NCBI GenBank assembly: GCA_032164245.1
Contig: JAVMKO010000002.1
Coordinates: forward strand, 97,167,340-97,231,339
DNA: 64,000 nucleotides
Reading direction: 5' to 3'
Source of the DNA: Sternotherus odoratus
Taxonomy: Eukaryota; Chordata; Testudines; Kinosternidae
In this document: positions 1 through 12,200 of the stretch, piece after piece
How positions within the stretch are numbered: position 1 is the first letter of the stretch
How the letters are laid out: every line of letters begins with the position of its first letter
Made by a program: the position numbers and the translations under genes
The notes under the pieces: model-generated
Seen by the model: the letters and a program-made list of their open reading frames with translations, nothing else
What the model was told of the DNA's origin: nothing
Databases searched by the model: none

Positions 1-1257
1 CTCAGGGAGTCAAGCAGAAAGATCAGAGGAGGTCAGGCCCTAAAAGAGACTCCGACTTTCACTACAGTTACAGTAAATTCATATAGGTCTATGGGATACA
101 TTTAATCATCCAAATATTTTTCAAATGGTCCTTGGCTATTTGCTTTCTCTGATTTATGTGGACACAGAAAACAATTTTATTTATCTGGCTGAAGCTATTC
201 AAAGTATTTTTGATGTTCTGCTAATCATTAGGAATAATTCCAACTAACATCTATAGTAATGTTACATTGTTAACTGTTGAACATTTCAGTATTTGGTAAA
301 TTGAAATGGAATAATTGTTCTATGTATAAACTAATTCACATGACTTCTCTGAAAACATGCAATGAAAAAACAAATCAACAAAACCAGAAGTCCAAGCAAT
401 AGCAATGTTAAGTGTCAGAGTACTATACTGTCAGCACAATTATAACGCAACATGATAGGCTTCTGAAGCATCTTTATCAGCACTGTGACAAGGTGGCTCC
501 TCAGCTCCTCTGCCTCAAGTCCTTTTGGGGTCCTGGTGTGACACTGGCACCCTGGCCAGGCTGCACCAGACCCGGTTTTTCCCACTGCTCCTTAGCAGCC
601 CACTCTCTTGTTCTCTCTCTCAGGGTCAGGCTCCTGCAGGCTAGGAAAGCTAGGTTCCCCCTGGGAGGGACCCTTTGTTCTCCTCCCCTGCTTGCCAGCA
701 GCCTCTCCATCCCTGCTTCCACCAAACTCACTCCTCAAACTCCCACACCCCTCTCTGGGGAGGAGTCTCTTTAAAGGGCTCTGACAGCCTCCTTAACTGG
801 CCTCAGCTGGCCCTGCTTCTGGCTGTGGCAGCCTTGCTCAGCTGGACAATTTCCCTGTCACAACCCTTCTACTTACAGGCCTTTCTGGCATCTGTCTGCC
901 CTGGGTCTACCACAGCACACACAGCAGAAACTCACTAGTCCTCATTAATTATTGGTCCCCCCCCCCCATTGTGGATTATTGAATTTTGTGAATTATAGTC
1001 TGATTCCTGCAATTGCGCTGATATAGAGTCAATTGCAGGCTCAGGGCCTTCCTGAATAATTAGGAAACAAATCAAAGCTATTGTATCAGAGACTTATAAA
1101 TTAAATTTAAAAAATGAAGTATACTTTTAATTATCTGTAACAATACTTCACTGTATATGCAAGTATAAGATCATAGAAATATACAGTATTATATTTTCTA
1201 TACATAATGAAAGCTTGCCAGTGACTTAGTTACATGAGAATTATTGACAGGTTTAAG
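1..1257. other. upstream sequence, no gene seen
   Basis: AT-rich sequence with a short C run near 958-967. The open frames around 412-938 are short, lack family resemblance and overlap on both strands. If this NEDD9 orthologue also uses a distant alternative first exon, as the mammalian gene does, this stretch would be intronic; nothing here shows that. Confidence 0.5.
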
Positions 1258-1580
1258 ATTAGCAGTGTTAGTCTGTATCCGTAAATAAGACGAGGAAGAG
1301 TTTGTAGCACCTTGGAGACTAACCAGTTTATTTCAGCATAAGCTTTTGTGGGCTATAACCACTTCATCGGATGCATAGAATGGAACAGAAGTAAGATGTA
1401 ATTATATACACAGAAAGAAAAGAGAAAAAACCCACCTTTTTCCCTCCTTCTGTGTATATAAATACATTTTACCTCTGTTCCATTCTATGCATCCGATGAA
1501 ATGGATTATATAGCCCACGAAAGCTTATGCTGAAATAAACTGGTTAGTCTCTAAGGTGCTACAAAGACTTCCTCATTTTA
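1258..1580. mobile_element. inverted pair of Penelope-like element ends
   Basis: Two arms of about 130 bp face each other around a centre near 1430. The left arm carries 'caccttggagactaacc', 'cataagcttttgtgggct' and 'cttcatcggatgca'. The right arm carries the reverse complements ('tgcatccgatgaa', 'agcccacgaaagcttatg', 'ggttagtctctaaggtgc'). The same motif series forms the terminus of the Penelope-like element at 43903-44040, so these are two terminal fragments joined head to head. Known: Penelope-like elements often leave inverted or tandem partial copies. Confidence 0.75.
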
Positions 1581-2700
1581 TGAGAATTCGTGAGGTTCTA
1601 TCACACTGTAGAAATCTCTATAATTTGGCAACAGAAGACACTCTCTTACTCTAGAAGCAGTCTGAGTCCATCTATGACCTAGAACTTCTAGCTTAGATCC
1701 AAATTGGTCAGAAGAAGACAAAAAATATTCTCTGCGGGTTATCTGGTCTAGCTGGAGTTCTTCCCACTCAAAGATCGCTGGTGTCTGGACTGGATTCATC
1801 AAGGCCTGATTAGGAGCCTGGAGGTCCAGTTATAAAGCATGGCACTATCACTTCACTTCTCTTTCCTGCCCCTAGTGCTTAATTTGGGTCAGGGCTTGTC
1901 AGGGCTGAGCCCTGGCACCTCTAGGTTTGGCAGTTCATGGCCCTGGCACCCCTCAGCTTGCTGCTTCAGTTATGAAAGTAAACAAAAATTGATTGAGCCA
2001 TGTCATCTAATTCCTTGAGCCTCAGCAGCTTTCATTACAAATGAAGCACTGCCTCGCCCCCAAGTAATTGCAAAGGAATTACTACCAAACTATACAGGGG
2101 TCACAGTTTAAACCAGACACAGAGAGCATTAAAGCTAGCTTGCCCTCCGGTGTCTAATCAATATGTAAATAACAATCCTTTCCCATGCAAAGCGAACACT
2201 TGGCATTTTGATTCAAGAGATAATGATTGGCCTGTTAACAGACCATCTCACTAAGCAGGAAGACAGGAATGAAAAACCTCACTGTTCAAAAACAAAGATA
2301 CAAATGTGCACACCAAGAAAATTAGCGCTGAAAGAAGGACTACAAGGAGAGCTCAAATTTAACATAAAGTATTCATCTAAACCAATGGTGGCTGCCAGAT
2401 GTATATTGTCTGAACATCATATGCATTTTATTCTGTCTGTAAAGCAGGGTGCACATTTTGATCATCATTAGAATAGTGTAAGTGCAGAGTAAATTTCTGA
2501 GAAAGTTTTAGTGCTTGATCTCTGTCATGTCAGAAAGAATATTTAGGGGCTTGCTTCAGTCTGACAGTCGGGGCACTTTGAACCTTGAAAAGAACAAAAA
2601 CACAACAGCGACCAAAAGAGATATCAGCAGGGGTGGCGAGTAAAGAGAGTACTGTAGACAGAAAGGCTTTTGTTCCCATAGTCGATTTCATGTGGAGATT
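1581..2700. other. non-coding stretch, possible worn repeat at 1870-1960
   Basis: The segment 1870-1960 ('agggctgagccctggcacc', followed by 'ggcagttcatggccctggcacc') looks like a fragment of an interspersed repeat of unknown class. The remainder shows no motif or credible open frame. Confidence 0.35.
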
Positions 2701-3216
2701 GTGGGGTGAATGGCTTTGAAATGAAACGGGTTTATGAAGGAGTTGCTAGGTCACAGGAAGCAGGACTGTCGGAACTTGTTTTGTGAGTTGATTTCTTAAA
2801 AAACGAAGCTGATCTTTGAAAGATTTCACCCTCAATCTCTCTCTCTCACGCCCCCCTCTCCTTTCGTAGTAGAAATTCATGTCATAGTAAGTGATCTTTG
2901 TTAGAAGGAGAGTTTCAAAAAGTTTGGGAGGGGGTGTGATCCATGTTACCTTGTCCCAGCGAGTCTGCCCTGTTAGCCAATAGTAGGAAGCTATGTAAAT
3001 GAGTTCAGTAGTCTGCCTCCAACAATCCCAACATGAGCTCAGAGACACTGAAAATTTAGCAGTACCGAGAACTCTCAAATTAGACTGGCAAACCAACTGC
3101 AATTCTGGGACTATTTTCAGTTTCTTTCAATAAGACATTAAATGGGTGGAAAAATACGTGCGATCTCAATGAACGTTGTCTAGTTTCACAAGACTACTCC
3201 ACATAAGCCTGCAAAT
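2701..3216 (+). promoter_or_regulatory. NEDD9: candidate NEDD9 proximal promoter and 5' UTR
   Basis: This stretch lies directly upstream of the NEDD9 start codon and has no recognisable transposon. A CCAAT box is present in 'gccaatag' at 2976-2983, about 240 bp before the ATG. I see no TATA box. The context of the ATG at 3217 is favourable (A at -3). The transcription start cannot be fixed from sequence. The call is inferred from position; a minus-strand open frame here has no family features. Confidence 0.35.
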
Positions 3217-3228
3217 ATGAAGTATAAG
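3217..3228 (+). CDS. NEDD9: NEDD9 coding exon 1 (MKYK)
   Basis: Only four codons, M-K-Y-K, followed directly by the donor 'gtaagg'. The same tetrapeptide begins the main mammalian NEDD9 isoform, and joining it in phase 0 to exon 2 continues with N-L-M-A-R-A as expected. The exon is too short to stand out as an open frame. It was located from the protein start, the donor and the favourable ATG context ('gcaaatATGa'). Confidence 0.9.
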
Positions 3229-6200
3229 GTAAGGCAGTGGCTTCTTTGAAGGGGTTTTAAGACTAATATTGCTATTAAATGGATTTTTGAAAGGAGAAAA
3301 AAAAAATTAAATATATGTGGGGCGGGAGTCATTTACATCTTTAATTCCAAAGGGATTCTGACAGGTCCATTCCAGTGCCTGGCAGGCGAGGAGGGGGACT
3401 GGATGAGCGGCTGTATTCCATAGCTAGGTCGATGGATGTAGAGCACTTTGCTTGAAATGCCCTAAGTTCTGTCTAGTTTTCAGACTGTGTCAGACTGTCC
3501 CTAGGCAAGCTCGCAGCTGATTTCCTGCAGCTGCTACAGATATAGTAGTAGCTCAAAGGAGGTGGGAAAGCAGAGCTTCTGAGTCTCAGACTCACTTATT
3601 TTTGGATCCATCCTAAGGCAGCTTTTAAAGTCTGTCTCTCTTCGGCTGTGAATGACTTTGCCATGTGTATTTCAGGGAGACCTTGCAAAATTCTGCCCAC
3701 CATTTTTTGAAATCGTTAATATTGAGGTTCCAACTTGTTCTTTTTTTCTGAAAATATAAGACTTTTTAGCAGAAAGCCCGGTACACATAAAGTGAGTAGT
3801 ACCTGTATTAGGTTACAGTTCTGTTGAACCCTTGTAAAAATTCTTCTTGCGTTCATCCCTGGCAAAACATTAACTGGTACTTTATGAGAAAACATTCACA
3901 TGCACCTTTTGTCAGCAGGTATGTACCCTATTAATGTATAATCAAGAAAAGGAGCTAGCCAGGAAAAAAAAAAATGTCATGCTGACTGAGACATGGTAGG
4001 ATTCTACATGAATTTCTTGGACCAAATTCTGCTCCTCCATATTCCAATGTAAAATCCGAATTGACAGCACTGAAGTCAAAGGAAGTTACTCCAGATTCAG
4101 GATGGTGCAAGTGAGAGCAGAATTAGGTCCCTTAAATGGAAAATAAGTGTATAGTATATAGTGATAACCTAGAAAAGGATTCTCTGATGTTTTAATCTTG
4201 TTTGATTTCAAAGGAGAATGTGCTTTACTATAACTTTTTTGATGCAAGTACAATACTATACATCTGTACAAGGGACTAAAATCTCCCCTCATTTATACCA
4301 GCATAACTGACGAAACTTCAGAGTTTCACTGGTATAATCAAGAAGGATACTTACATCTGTGGATGTAAAATGTATTTATTTATATCAAAATACATCTTCC
4401 TAAGTGATGTCCAGTATTATTGTCCAGCACTGTTTATAAATATAGAAATTGTTGTTTTTCCCCGTTTCCCACACTTTAATAACATATGGTTTATGTGAAC
4501 AAGCTGCAACTTTTTAAATGTGGTTTGCTTTAATTAGCTGTGAGCAAGAAACCAATTATATATTTGGAAATTAGAACCATATTCCTCTCTTCACTCTTTA
4601 ACAAACCAACCAAAACACTTTAATGTATCAGATCGATTTAATACAGTTGTTCTTAAAGACATAAACATGAAGTGCTGATGTGTCAATCAATCATAGTGTT
4701 ACACGAATTATAAATAATTGGGCAGGGTACTAGATTGCTGCATTAGACTAATGTATAAACAGGAGCAATATTTTTGTTATATTTGTACTGTGTCTAGTGC
4801 CATGGAGTCCTGATCTTGAGGTGATGAGTGTGGTTTAAGAATCTATATAGAGTAGAACCTCCAGATGCTACCAGAAAACAAATAAATAATAGCAATAATA
4901 CATGTACATCCACATTCACTTTTAACTGTGTACATTCTTATTTGATCCTAAAGAGGAGCTCAATCCAAGCGCTTAGAAACTAAACACTCACAGACTTTAG
5001 AAAAGTTTGGATCCAGATCCAGACTTTCTGGCCAGCTCCTATTTCTCTAATTAGCTGAACCTCAGATTCCATAGAAATAGGGGTCATATATGACCTAGAA
5101 TGACAAAAAGAAACACCCAGTAACTTGGGAAGTTCCGATCTGGATCTGAACTCTATTGCTGACTCAGTGTTTGTAATGGGATGAGCCAAAACCACTGATC
5201 CAAATGCCCCCAAACTTTAGAGTTCAGGTCTATCTTTATTGGATAGTGGTTTGGAGAAAGAGTTACTTACACACAGAGAGAACATGGGTTATAGAAAATG
5301 ATAATATGGAAAGCACTGAAACTACTGCGTCACTTAGTAGAAACTGTCATTTGTTTTAGCATTAATCTTTAGCTAATTAAATACATTCCCACTCACAAAT
5401 GACCTATACTGTGCTTTGACTGCAAAATGACAGATCTGCAGGATTATACAACTCCCTACAATCTCCTCGCCCTCCCTCCCTTGCACACTGCCAAGAAACA
5501 ACTCTACAGTAGTGAGGTGATCATATTTCACACTAGCCACAAGGCACTGAGAGAATATGAAATAAGCCACTTCCAAAACAGAACTCTTCCCTGTTCTGTA
5601 ATGTTCCTTCCCAGTCTAGTGAGAAAGAGAGCTTCAGTTTGGAAGGGGATTACGTAATTCTAGATGGAGCAGGCTAGACAAAGAAAAAGAAAGAGCCATA
5701 AATAAAAGACAGAAGGTTTTTGGTCTCCATAAACTTTCCAGCCAAACTAGTGTGTTTACATTTCCTGGGAAGTTTGAAGTATTTATCCAGGACAAATATC
5801 CTTACATCTTTTTCTCAGCCACAGGGACAAACTACAAAGAGAATACCAGCTTGTACAATATTTCCTAACTTGAATATATATTTTATTTTAGATGATTTTC
5901 CTCTATGTCCTTGCTTACTGTAGTGTAGGGAGAAGAAAATAATAGTACAAGTATTAATATTTTAAGTTTTGATTTAAAAAAAAAATCAGCAGGAGCGGTG
6001 CAAGGATTTTTTGCACCCTGGGTGAAACTTTCACCTTGCGCTTCCCCCTCCCTCCCCAGGCCCCAGGGGACGATCCAGGCTCAGCTGCATCCTCCGCAGC
6101 CACCCCACCCCTGTGGGATTTGGGCATAGAGCCCTTGTGCACACCCCTCCCCCCCACACACACACACAAGGGGACAGGGGCACAGAACCCTCACATGCTG

Positions 6201-9200
6201 CCCCCCCCCCCCCCGCAGGACATGGGGCTCAGCCACCGCTCCCTGGCCCGAGCACTTTTTGGCACTTCCAAATCTTGGCGCCCTAGGCAGCCGCCTAGTT
6301 TGCCTAGTGATTACACCAGCCCTGACATTCAGATTGCATTTATGGCAGGTGTACAGTGGACTTTGTTTCACTAACAGCTTCCTGTAACTTTCCTAGTGCA
6401 ATAAGTGGTGGCTGTGGGTTTGTTTTTGTTAGTTTTACTTTCCTTGCACCTGTACATCAGAAGAGCTTCTATTTACTCAGGTAACTGAGAAAGCGGTTAT
6501 ATTCCATGTGGAGTGTTGTTTGTTGGTGAGAGAAGGCTCTGGCTCACTACCTAACCTGAACTTCTTTTTGTCTTGCTCAAAATCTTCCTCCAACACATCT
6601 GGTAGTGAAAAAGGATTTGCTCACCTAAATTTCATTCTCCAACCTGGTTCTCAAACAATAGGGGTATAATTATGGTCCCCACTGAAGCAAATGGTAAAAC
6701 TCCCATTGACTTTAATGAGGCCACGATTTCACTCCAATTTTTTTTCCTGTGCCATTCCTTACTCCACTCCCTAGGTCAAATTCAGTGGAACTGTGTCTAT
6801 GTACACCAGAACTGAATTTGACACTCAGGTAGATGAGATTTTTCTTCTATGCTTCTCCATCAGTCCTACATCTCCTAGTTTCCCCAATATTTAATTAGTC
6901 AGACCTTTATACCTTTCACCTGTGTTCTACCAGATGTACCTACATGATATATTGCAAGCTGTGTTGTGTATGTGTATTTGTATTTACATCATCATCAATC
7001 CTCTTCACTCCTGCTGGAGTATAAGGCACCAACAAATCTCCTCCATGCCTCTCGATCTTGGGCAAGCCAGCTGATTTCATTCCACGTTTTATTCATCATC
7101 TTAAGTTCCTCTTCCACAGTTCTTCTCCAGGTACCCATTGGTCTGCCTCGCTTACGCTTTCCAGGTGGAGTCCATCTTAGGGCTATCTTAGGGTGTCTGG
7201 TGTTTTTCATTCGAAGAACGTGACCCAGCCACCCCCATCATCGCCTTTTTAACTCATCCACAATGTTGATGATACCTGTGCATCTGCTAATTTCCCTGTT
7301 GCTGATGCGTTCTTCCCAGCGCACTCTAAGGATGCGTCGGAGGCATCTACCTTCAAATCCTCTCACTCTGCTCTCCACTTTCTTGTTGGTTCTCCATGTC
7401 TCTGCAGCATACAACAGGACAGAACGCACGTTTGATTTGTAAACCTTCAGCTTGGTCTTGGTCTGAAGCATCGATGACTTCCAGATATTGTTAAGTCTGT
7501 TGAAGGCTTGCGCTGCCAAAGCAATTCTAGTGGAGACCTCTTTCTCGATGTTACTATCAGCAGAGATATAACTACCCAGATATTTAAAATCCTTTACTTC
7601 CTCCAGCTCCACTCCATTAGCTGTAATCTTCTGGCTACTCTTGGTTCTCACTTTCATCATTTTGGACTTCCCAGAGTTAATCACCAGCCCGATGCTTCTG
7701 GCAGCTTGGTTTACTCTGTCAGTTTTCTCCTGAATATCCTTCTGTGAATGTGATAGCAATGCCAAATCATCTGCGAAATCACAATCCTCCAAACGGTTGG
7801 TTAATCCCCACACCAATCCTCTTGGCCTATCCTCTGTGGTTTTTCTCATCACCCAGTCGATGACCACAAGAAAGATTACAGGAGAAATGACACATCCTTG
7901 CCTGACTCCTGTCCTGACCTGAAACCATTCACTCTCCTGTCCTTCGTGACGTACACAACACTGGTTCTCGACATACAGATCTTTAAAGATGTTAATGGCC
8001 TTCTGAGGGAATCCATATGCTTTTAGGATCTTCCAAAGCGATGGGTGGTGAATACTGTCAAAAGCTTTCTCGAAATCAATGTAGTTGATATAAAGCGAGG
8101 AGTTCCATTCCAATGATTGTTCCACTATAGTTCCACTATAGAGACTTCAAAATGTCTCATGATTTTGTATGAAAGACTCTATCCAATATAAATTCCATGA
8201 CATTGTGATTGTATTGTGGCATACCTTGGCTTCTTTTTCATCCAGTTATGGCATGTTACATCCCATAGACTTTTCACTGGGGGCCCATCATCCCGGTATT
8301 ACATATTTCAAAAGACTGAATTCACAACTTCTAAATCCAAACCCAGCCTACGATTCTGCGAACAAAATGTCCATTACTAAAACTTTGCACTATGGTAATG
8401 AACACATAATTAGGTGCTACCATGACTAGATACACTGTGACACAATGGAAGAGTACTGTGATAGCAAGACTTTGAGAGCTCCTAACTAATCACAAGCAAA
8501 GGGGGAGAAAAAGTGTATTTGTTATAGAATCCAAAAGGGTGTCTGTGTTGGGCGAGTTGGTGTGGGGACTATGACTGCATTCCTTATCTTGTTTAAACGA
8601 GTAAGAAGGATATAAATATAATGTATGAGGTCTTGATTATCCATTTTTAAATAATTTGCCAGGCCAGAAAGGAACCTAAACAAACTGGTTGAAATTCCTG
8701 CCAATTTGCACTGGGCAGTAATATATAGACTTAATTACAATGCCCTGCATGCCAAGTCAAACAAAATAGTGCCACTGGGAAGAAATACTGTATTTCCAAC
8801 CAGAAATGCTTGTGAAAAGCTATTTGTAACCCGGGCAATGAACAACAAATTATTTGACTACGTGAAGGAAAAAGAACTGACTATATTTTACTGACCAAAA
8901 CCTTTCTGTTTTATTTACTCTTACATTCCTGACTTCACCCTATGACTGTTGAGGTATGAAAGTACAGTAAATAAGGTTTGTAAAACATTATCAAAAATTG
9001 CACCACAGAGCAAACTAACAAAGTTAAAGACTACCCTTTAGTCTACCAGGCAACAAACAGCGTTTAGACTGATTTAGTCACTTTATATCTTAAAAGGCAG
9101 GTCAACATCATCATCATCAAACAAGGAACATGATAAACTTGTAACCAATTTTTCTTGCTGATTTTTGTCAATCTGGAAACCAGTACTGTTGACCGGAAGG

Positions 9201-12200
9201 ATTTTTTTATTAGAAGCTAATTTAGTACTAAAAGACTGAAGAAATGCAAGTTACAGACACTTCTAGAAGACATTACCATTGACAACAGTCTTTGCAAATC
9301 TTGTTCAGTTTTGAGCCTGCCTCCCTTACAAATGTTCCCATTAAGATTTTAAAATTTACTACTCATATTGTACAATTCATTAATAGACATACGGGGAGGG
9401 GGGGACAGCAGTAAGGGGCAGCAATAGCTCAGTGGTTTGAGTATTGGCCTGCTAAACCCAGGGGTCTGAGTTCAATCCTCGAGGGGGCCATTTAGGGATC
9501 TGGGGCAAAAAATCTGTCAGGGGACAGTACATGATCATGCTAGTGTAGGCAGGGGACTGGACTTGATGACCTTTCAAGGTCTTTCCAGTTCTATGAGATA
9601 TAATATGGAGATACACCTATTATATATTTTAATTCATATTGGGCCCTAGGACTAATCCTGCAGCCTTTACTCAAAAAAGATTCCCATTAAATGTAACAGA
9701 AGTTTTACCTGAGGGATGACCAAGAACCATGATGACCCCCATGTCAGTGGAGAGAGGCAATGCAAATGGATGCATGTTGGGTGAATGTGAAAGAGAAGAG
9801 TACAGTCTCAGCGACCGTGGAAATGTCTCTCTGCAGGTGATCTGAAGGGTTTATGCACCATAATGTAGGACAAATGGGTTATGATTGGAAAGCAGCTGTT
9901 ACCCTTGACATCATGTACAAAAGGAAGTGGCAATGAACAAGCCAATGGTGGCATTGACATACTGCCAATGGCCTGGAAAAGACCAAATGGGTTAGTAGCC
10001 ATTAGATAGGCACTGGGCAGGTGGCTCTTCTCTCCATGCACCTTAGGAGCCTGCAGGACTTGGGACCAGACTGCTGGTCACTTCTGCTGAAGCCATTCCC
10101 CACCTAGGGCAAAATGTATCAGAGACCAGAGTTATAAACTCAATTCTCTCTCGTCTGTTAGGCTGTGAGGAGGACAGCATAGCATGATCTCGCCTCTCAG
10201 CTGTCTACTTTAGGTACTTATATGGTTCACATCACCATAGTATCTAAACACCTCACTCACAACACCCGTTTTACAGATAGGAAACAGGTACAGGTACAGA
10301 AAGGCCAACTGACTTATCTAAGGTCACAGAGGAAGTCTGTGGTGGAGCAGAGAACTGTAACCAGGTCTCTCAAGTTGTAAGATAGTCCCCTAACTACTGG
10401 GTCATCCAACTCTACACTAACGTATTATAAAACCATGTCAAAGAACTAGCTAATGATGGGAAATTATTTAAATGGTGTGTAGACTCTCTGCATAAGGATA
10501 CAAAAGTTCAGGTGTTTACGAGTAATGTATCTGAACCTATTTCATCAGGAAATTTGGCTAGATTATCTAAGTTAAAAAAAAAAAGCCCAGTAGTTCCTGG
10601 TGTTGGTGAGTCATTAGAAATACCATGAAAACAGTCTTACCTGTGGTATTTTGTTACTTCTGCTTTCACTTCAGTCCATGAGTTGTAGAGGCCTGGGAAA
10701 ATTGTATCTAAAATGGATTTTAACCACACTTTTTAAGATCTCTATAAAGGCGCAAATCATGTTGTTAGTGAAAATTCAGGTCCATTATTACTCTAAGGCA
10801 GTTTTCCTCTATTAACACCTCAACTGATATGATGATACCTTCAGAAGACCTGAACATGGGCGTAGATGCCAGAGGTGGCTTTTATGATCCATTACTGGTG
10901 TGGTGGTAGCAGTAGTAGTAGCCTTTTGAAGTTTCCCTAGCAAACATGTTCTGAAGATGGCTTTAGGACAGCCCAGCCAGAGAGAGGAGGAAATTTTTCA
11001 GCTAACTGCACAAAAGCTGATGCTGGTGAAAACATTACTGATCAATCTGGCTATCATCAAGGATCACTGCACCCTATTCCTGGATTACAGCATTTTATCA
11101 CTGACCATTGAACTCTGTGTGGGTTTGCTGGGAGAGGCTTACATTACAGTGAGCTTGCACACACAATACTCTAAAGAGTCCTCAAAAAGAATTCTGTCTG
11201 ACTCAGTCAGAAGTTCTCCTGAGTCATAGACACTTGTAAGTGGGTGCAGCAATCTGTCACTTCCACACTCGTAGACTCCATAGACTTTAAGGCTAGAAGC
11301 AACTATCGTGATCATCTATCGTGCACAGTGCAGGCCACAGAACCTCACCCACACACTCCTGTACTATACCCATAACCTCTGGCTGGGTTACTGAAGTCCT
11401 CAAATCATGATTTAAAGACTTGAAGTTTCAGAGATTTACTGTAGATCCATTTCCTCTAGTTCAAACCAGCAAGTGATCCATGCCCCATGGTGCAGAAGAG
11501 ACAAAAACTCCCCAGGGTCTCTGCTAATCCAACCAGGGACGGGGGGGGGGGGGGAGGGAGGGGGGGGAAGCTTTCCTTCTCAGCCCCAAATATGGTGATG
11601 AGTTAGACCCTGAGCACATTGGCAAGACCCACCAGACACACACTTGGGAAAGAATTCACTGTTGTACCTCAGAGCCCGCCCCATCTAGTGTCCTACTGCT
11701 AGCCACTGGATATATTTGCTACTAGTAGTTGAAAATGGGCCACATACTATTGTAGACAACCTCACCATACCACCACCTCCATCTTGAAGCCAGTTCTATT
11801 TTTTGCCTCCACTGCTTCCCTTAGGAGGCTGTTCCAGAATGTCACTCCTCTAATGGTTAGAAAGCTTTATCTAATTTCAAGCCTAAACTTGTTGATGGCA
11901 AGTTTATATCCATTTGTTCATGTGCCAACATTGTCCCTTATCTTAAATAACTCCTCTCCCTCCCTTGTGTTTATCCCTCTGATGTATTTATAGAGAGCAA
12001 TCATATTTCTCCTCAGCCTTTGTTTGGTTAGGCTATACAAGCCAAGCTCCTTAAGTTTCCTCTCATAAGGTAGGATGATCATAGGAATGGAAAACCTAAC
12101 AGCCCTTCTCTGCACCTGTTCCAATTTGAATTTAATTTTTTTAAACCTGGGAGGCCAGAATTGCACACACTATTCCAAAGGAGGTCTCAGTACCTTATAT

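Noticed and set aside
2746..3102. Minus-strand 118-codon frame upstream of NEDD9
   Set aside because: No family features, overlaps the likely promoter and 5' UTR of NEDD9, and lies on the opposite strand.
9415..9490. Functional tRNA gene
   Set aside because: A and B boxes are present, but the sequence is the head of a SINE with a CR1-like tail and no proper acceptor stem.
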